Origin: Owenia fusiformis
Taxonomy: Eukaryota; Annelida; Polychaeta; Sabellida; Oweniidae
Reading direction: 5' to 3'
Assembly: GCA_903813345.2 (NCBI GenBank)
Contig: CAIIXF020000008.1
Coordinates: 32,574,867-32,638,866 of the forward strand
DNA: 64,000 nt
The notes under the pieces are model-generated. The model saw nothing but the letters and a program-made list of their open reading frames with translations, was not told the DNA's origin and did not search any database. Below, in pieces: positions 60,706 through 64,000 of this stretch (position 1 is its first letter; the number at the start of each line of letters is the position of its first letter). A program made the position numbers and the translations under genes.

Positions 60706-63700
60706 ACCTCTACCTTCAAACATGAAATCATGGCTTAGGGCAGAGTCATATAGACATTTTTTTCTCGTATTCGTATTTGCGCAAAATCATCCATTCTCGA
60801 TTCGCTTTGATGATGTGTTTATCATAGACAGATTAGGCTACTAAAGCTCATCGAGAATTTGCGGTCTTGCTCTGATAACAATATGTAATGACCCCGGGGT
60901 AATGACCTAGTATATACTTGGCTAATCAACGTGAATCTGCCTCACTTGTACTGTAGGTTGGCATACTAGAACCATATCGTGCGCAAAATGGTTTTTTGAA
61001 ACCCACCACCCAAAGGCCATACTGTACAATCATGAACAAAGTGATGTTGTGCTACGTAAAAACGCAAATTTGCTCCGTTGATCGGATAGCGAAAAATTCA
61101 TAAATGTGCCAACATTTCAGAACATATTTCATTGTCAATACTGAGTGTTCACAACCAATGGTCTGCGTGTCCCTTAATCTGAATTTAAATATTGCTATTC
61201 GTGCCCCACTCCCCTGGCATTTTAAGGCATTGGCGAGATTTCCTGAGTATTCTGGGGACCTCATCCGACGAAGTTCTGATTAGTTTGTGTACCTGAAAAA
61301 TAAGGTTGATCGCATTGTTATTACAGAAAGTATACCGGTGTGAAAGAAATTATGGTCCCCCAGGGATTATGGTCCCCCATCTTAACGGCCTTTACTGGCC
61401 CCGATTGCATATAAGATAATAAGGGAAAGAGGTCACCATATAAATCAATGGAGAGTAGGGCCCTTTTCTTCATCCTAGGTAGGGCCATACTGTGATAGGA
61501 CCTCCTACCTTTTTACACCTGTTATTTGATGGAACCTCTTTGGATTACCCTGTAGTGTATCCTAATTAAAGGCGTAATGATGCATTTGTCAAAATGACAT
61601 GAGGTTTCTACCCTTCCCGACGACTTCCTTAATGATAAGTAATCATGGTCAATGATCGTATTGAGTTCGCTGAACATAATCTGATTGATGGCTATTTGGA
61701 AATTTGAGGCTATATCCGATTACAAATGTGTACCCTCATTAGTCGGTTGGATTTTCCCCAATTCCGATTGTCAAGACGATTCCTTCTTTTTCATTGGTGA
61801 CCCAGTTTTATCTGATTTGCTTCATATCCACCCAGAAAATCCCTTGGTATGTGTTTTAATTTATCAAGCTTTATTTTCCCTGATCAGTCGGGACTCCTTC
61901 GTTTACTCTGATTTCACGTTACTTTACCTTGTTAGCCACGAAGTTGTCAAAAATCTGTTAGGGTGTCAAACATCCATCAAATATCCGCTGATGGATTCAG
62001 ATACAATGTATGGCTATTATTTTTGATCCTGATTTTTAATAACATGTCTCTCTTGAAATTTGGGCTTACTGGGTTATTGATATTATCACTGGCGGTTCCA
62101 GGTGGGCCTTTCAAAATTTACGCCCAATTCTTGGATCGCGGAAATTTTTTTCTTAATTTGAAATTAAAAAATATTGTTATATTTGTACAACAATGTCATA
62201 TTATTTTTTGAGTAACCCTGCATAGGAAGAGCATTGTCTTTTGGGTATCAAAACTTAGACCTATTGTATATATATTGTATATCCCTAATGATTAGGAGAT
62301 ACATGAAATTACTGATGTTTTATTAAGAAAAGAGCTAATGTAACATCCAAAATGTATTTTGTGTCAGCAACCATGCTACGCGTGTTATGTCCACTCCATG
62401 CAGACGGATTTGGTGTAGCTAGACCTTTTTATTAATTTGTGTCTCTATGTTCCAATTATCCACAGTACTATGCATTCGTACAGTGTACTTATCTTCCGAT
62501 TCGTTATGGAAAATGAAGATTACGGATACCCAACAACAATGCCAACAATCTTAATCTCAACCTTTCCAACTCGATCATCACCTCTGGAAATTAGTATATG
62601 AGGAAATAAAGAATCATGACTAAAGGCTAGCAAGTCTAGCCTTTACAACTTCCGGACATTCGACAAGGCGGAAATCATTTGAAGCCGATGAATGGTAACG
62701 ATCTCACAAAAGGATGTGCAGTAATTGACAACTAACACACGATCGAATCATATTTGTCTGAGCTTCGAAGCACTTATCGAAGGGAATCTAATAATAAAGA
62801 GACGGGTGTTAATTTAAGGTGCCCCTTTATTTTACCTGCGCTAATTACTGCACCAAGGGCACATTATTAAATGTCTGTTTACGGTTACCTACATTGTTAA
62901 GATAACGGTTAAAACATTTTTCTTGAGTTTTATAATTTTGGGATTTTTACTATTTTTGATTGAGGTTTATAATGATTAAAACGACACTTCGCCAAGCCAT
63001 TCTTTACAAAGCATCTCGCTTAACTAATGATTAACCAATGCGGTCAAAATAATATGCCCTATTGGGCCCCTGTGTCATTTTAAATTTCTCATCCCAAAAA
63101 TTGGCGAATAGTTCTTTAAAGGAGACTAACAATTATATTTCCGTCATATTGTTACTGAGAATGAAATCATGACTTGAGGATGGATTTATAAAAAGAAATA
63201 TATAGTGACCAGGAGATATAATTTTTATTTTTTTTAGTTTCAAAAGTTGTGTTCAAAAAGCGTGTACATGTACAGATGTAATCGAATTCACTCTCATCAG
63301 GAATATAATTGTCCACCTTATTTTTTTACAATAGAAATATAATTTTGCGGTATATTGCACTATAGTGCAATTAATTCCTTGATTTTTGATAATAAATTAT
63401 CTAAGTGGAGGAATTATAGGATAAATTAACAACTTGTGTCTTGTTGTCAGACTTTGTAGGAGTGCAATGTCAAGAGGTCTAGGATACAATACATATTGTG
63501 TATTGTTTCTAAATGAAGGAAACTACGAGTATTCAAAAGCTGTCAATCGACTTTTGTGCCACACTGGTTCTTGATAGCTTGCCAAGTGTCCATTTCTTCA
63601 AAACTAACTATTTGACCTGCATAAGCACCCGTCTTGTTGCTATTCCTTATGATATTATTTATAGGATTTCACTCATCTGCCAACTTGAAATTATAAGATT

Positions 63701-63821
63701 GATAAGGGTAATCAATTTCACCGAATCTAAAAGTAGTCATGCTTTGGTGGTAATTTCAAAATTGTAGATCATTTGAAATACTGTGATCTGATTAGCTGCC
63801 ACTTTATATTACTTGTTTAAC
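60706..63821. other. Non-coding stretch
   Basis: Only chance ORFs; the longest (61685-62026, 113 codons) has no motif, splice context or homology that I recognise. ATGGTCCCCCAGGGATT followed by ATGGTCCCCCAT at about 61350 is a small direct repeat. Confidence 0.45.
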
Positions 63822-63822
63822 T

Positions 63823-64000
63823 ACAGGGTGTCTCGAAAATGTACCCAAAAGTATATCAAGAGCACAGATAAACCAATCAATATTTTCAGACATTTTTTGC
63901 ATGGTCATGTAGCCAAAACATGAAAGTTTTCTCCCCAATACACCATTTTTTCAGTCTTTTCTTTTTGATGCTTTAAAGGCCCCATATAAAGTTTTAACCA
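63823..64000. mobile_element. Left end of a mariner-type element cut by the window edge
   Basis: TACAGGGTGTCTCGAAAATG resembles the end of the MITE at 35741 and begins after a TA. The other end would lie past 64000. Confidence 0.35.

Noticed and set aside
61685-62026. 113-codon plus-strand ORF
   Set aside because: No recognisable motif, splice context or promoter; length is not remarkable in this much sequence.
1-64000. CRISPR arrays, rRNA and tRNA genes
   Set aside because: The tandem repeats lack unique spacers, the genome is animal, and I found no convincing tRNA cloverleaf or rRNA sequence on reading.

Overview
The window is animal nuclear DNA. It is AT-rich, with many GT-AG introns of roughly 100 to 900 bases, rhodopsin-type receptors, a very large cadherin gene, a LINE fragment and many short inverted-repeat elements. 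This fits a marine invertebrate (deuterostome or lophotrochozoan); I cannot name the species from sequence alone.

Region 1 to 25.0 kb: a minus-strand gene reads from an ATG at 25005 towards position 1. I assembled 47 exons by hand; all splice phases agree and give 3549 codons in one open frame. The protein has a signal peptide, about eight thrombospondin type-1 repeats, a cysteine-rich TIL/EGF-like piece, a sushi-like piece and about 26 cadherin repeats. It is still inside a cadherin repeat at 1883, so the gene must continue left of the window. A two-exon receptor gene (15-1656, plus strand) lies on the opposite strand and is probably nested in an intron of the cadherin gene. Its own intron is filled by a degenerate tandem repeat that contains the splice acceptor.

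Region 25 to 29 kb: an intronless class A receptor CDS (26430-27779, minus). Just upstream is a possible two-exon small coiled-coil ORF whose stop overlaps the receptor start (TAATG).

Region 29 to 45 kb: mostly non-coding and repeat-rich. It holds a 48-base minisatellite open in several frames, a duplicated interspersed repeat, a TA-flanked MITE, a 957-base foldback element, and a 5'-truncated, frameshifted LINE reverse transcriptase with another arm of the foldback family on its far side.

Region 45 to 47 kb: an intronless nodulin-like major facilitator transporter (45201-46646, minus), then a possible isolated terminal exon.

Region 47 to 64 kb: foldback and hairpin elements, and a small four-exon coiled-coil gene (50943-52079, plus) behind a promoter-like cluster of three perfect CRE palindromes and a CCAAT box. 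After these come a possible first coding exon at 54133, a dense field of GATAT-centred palindromes (55.2-57.4 kb) and a Tc1/mariner-type remnant (57.8-58.3 kb). The last 5 kb show no convincing gene. Apart from the possible nesting and the overlap at 27779, no gene-gene co-operation can be read from the sequence.
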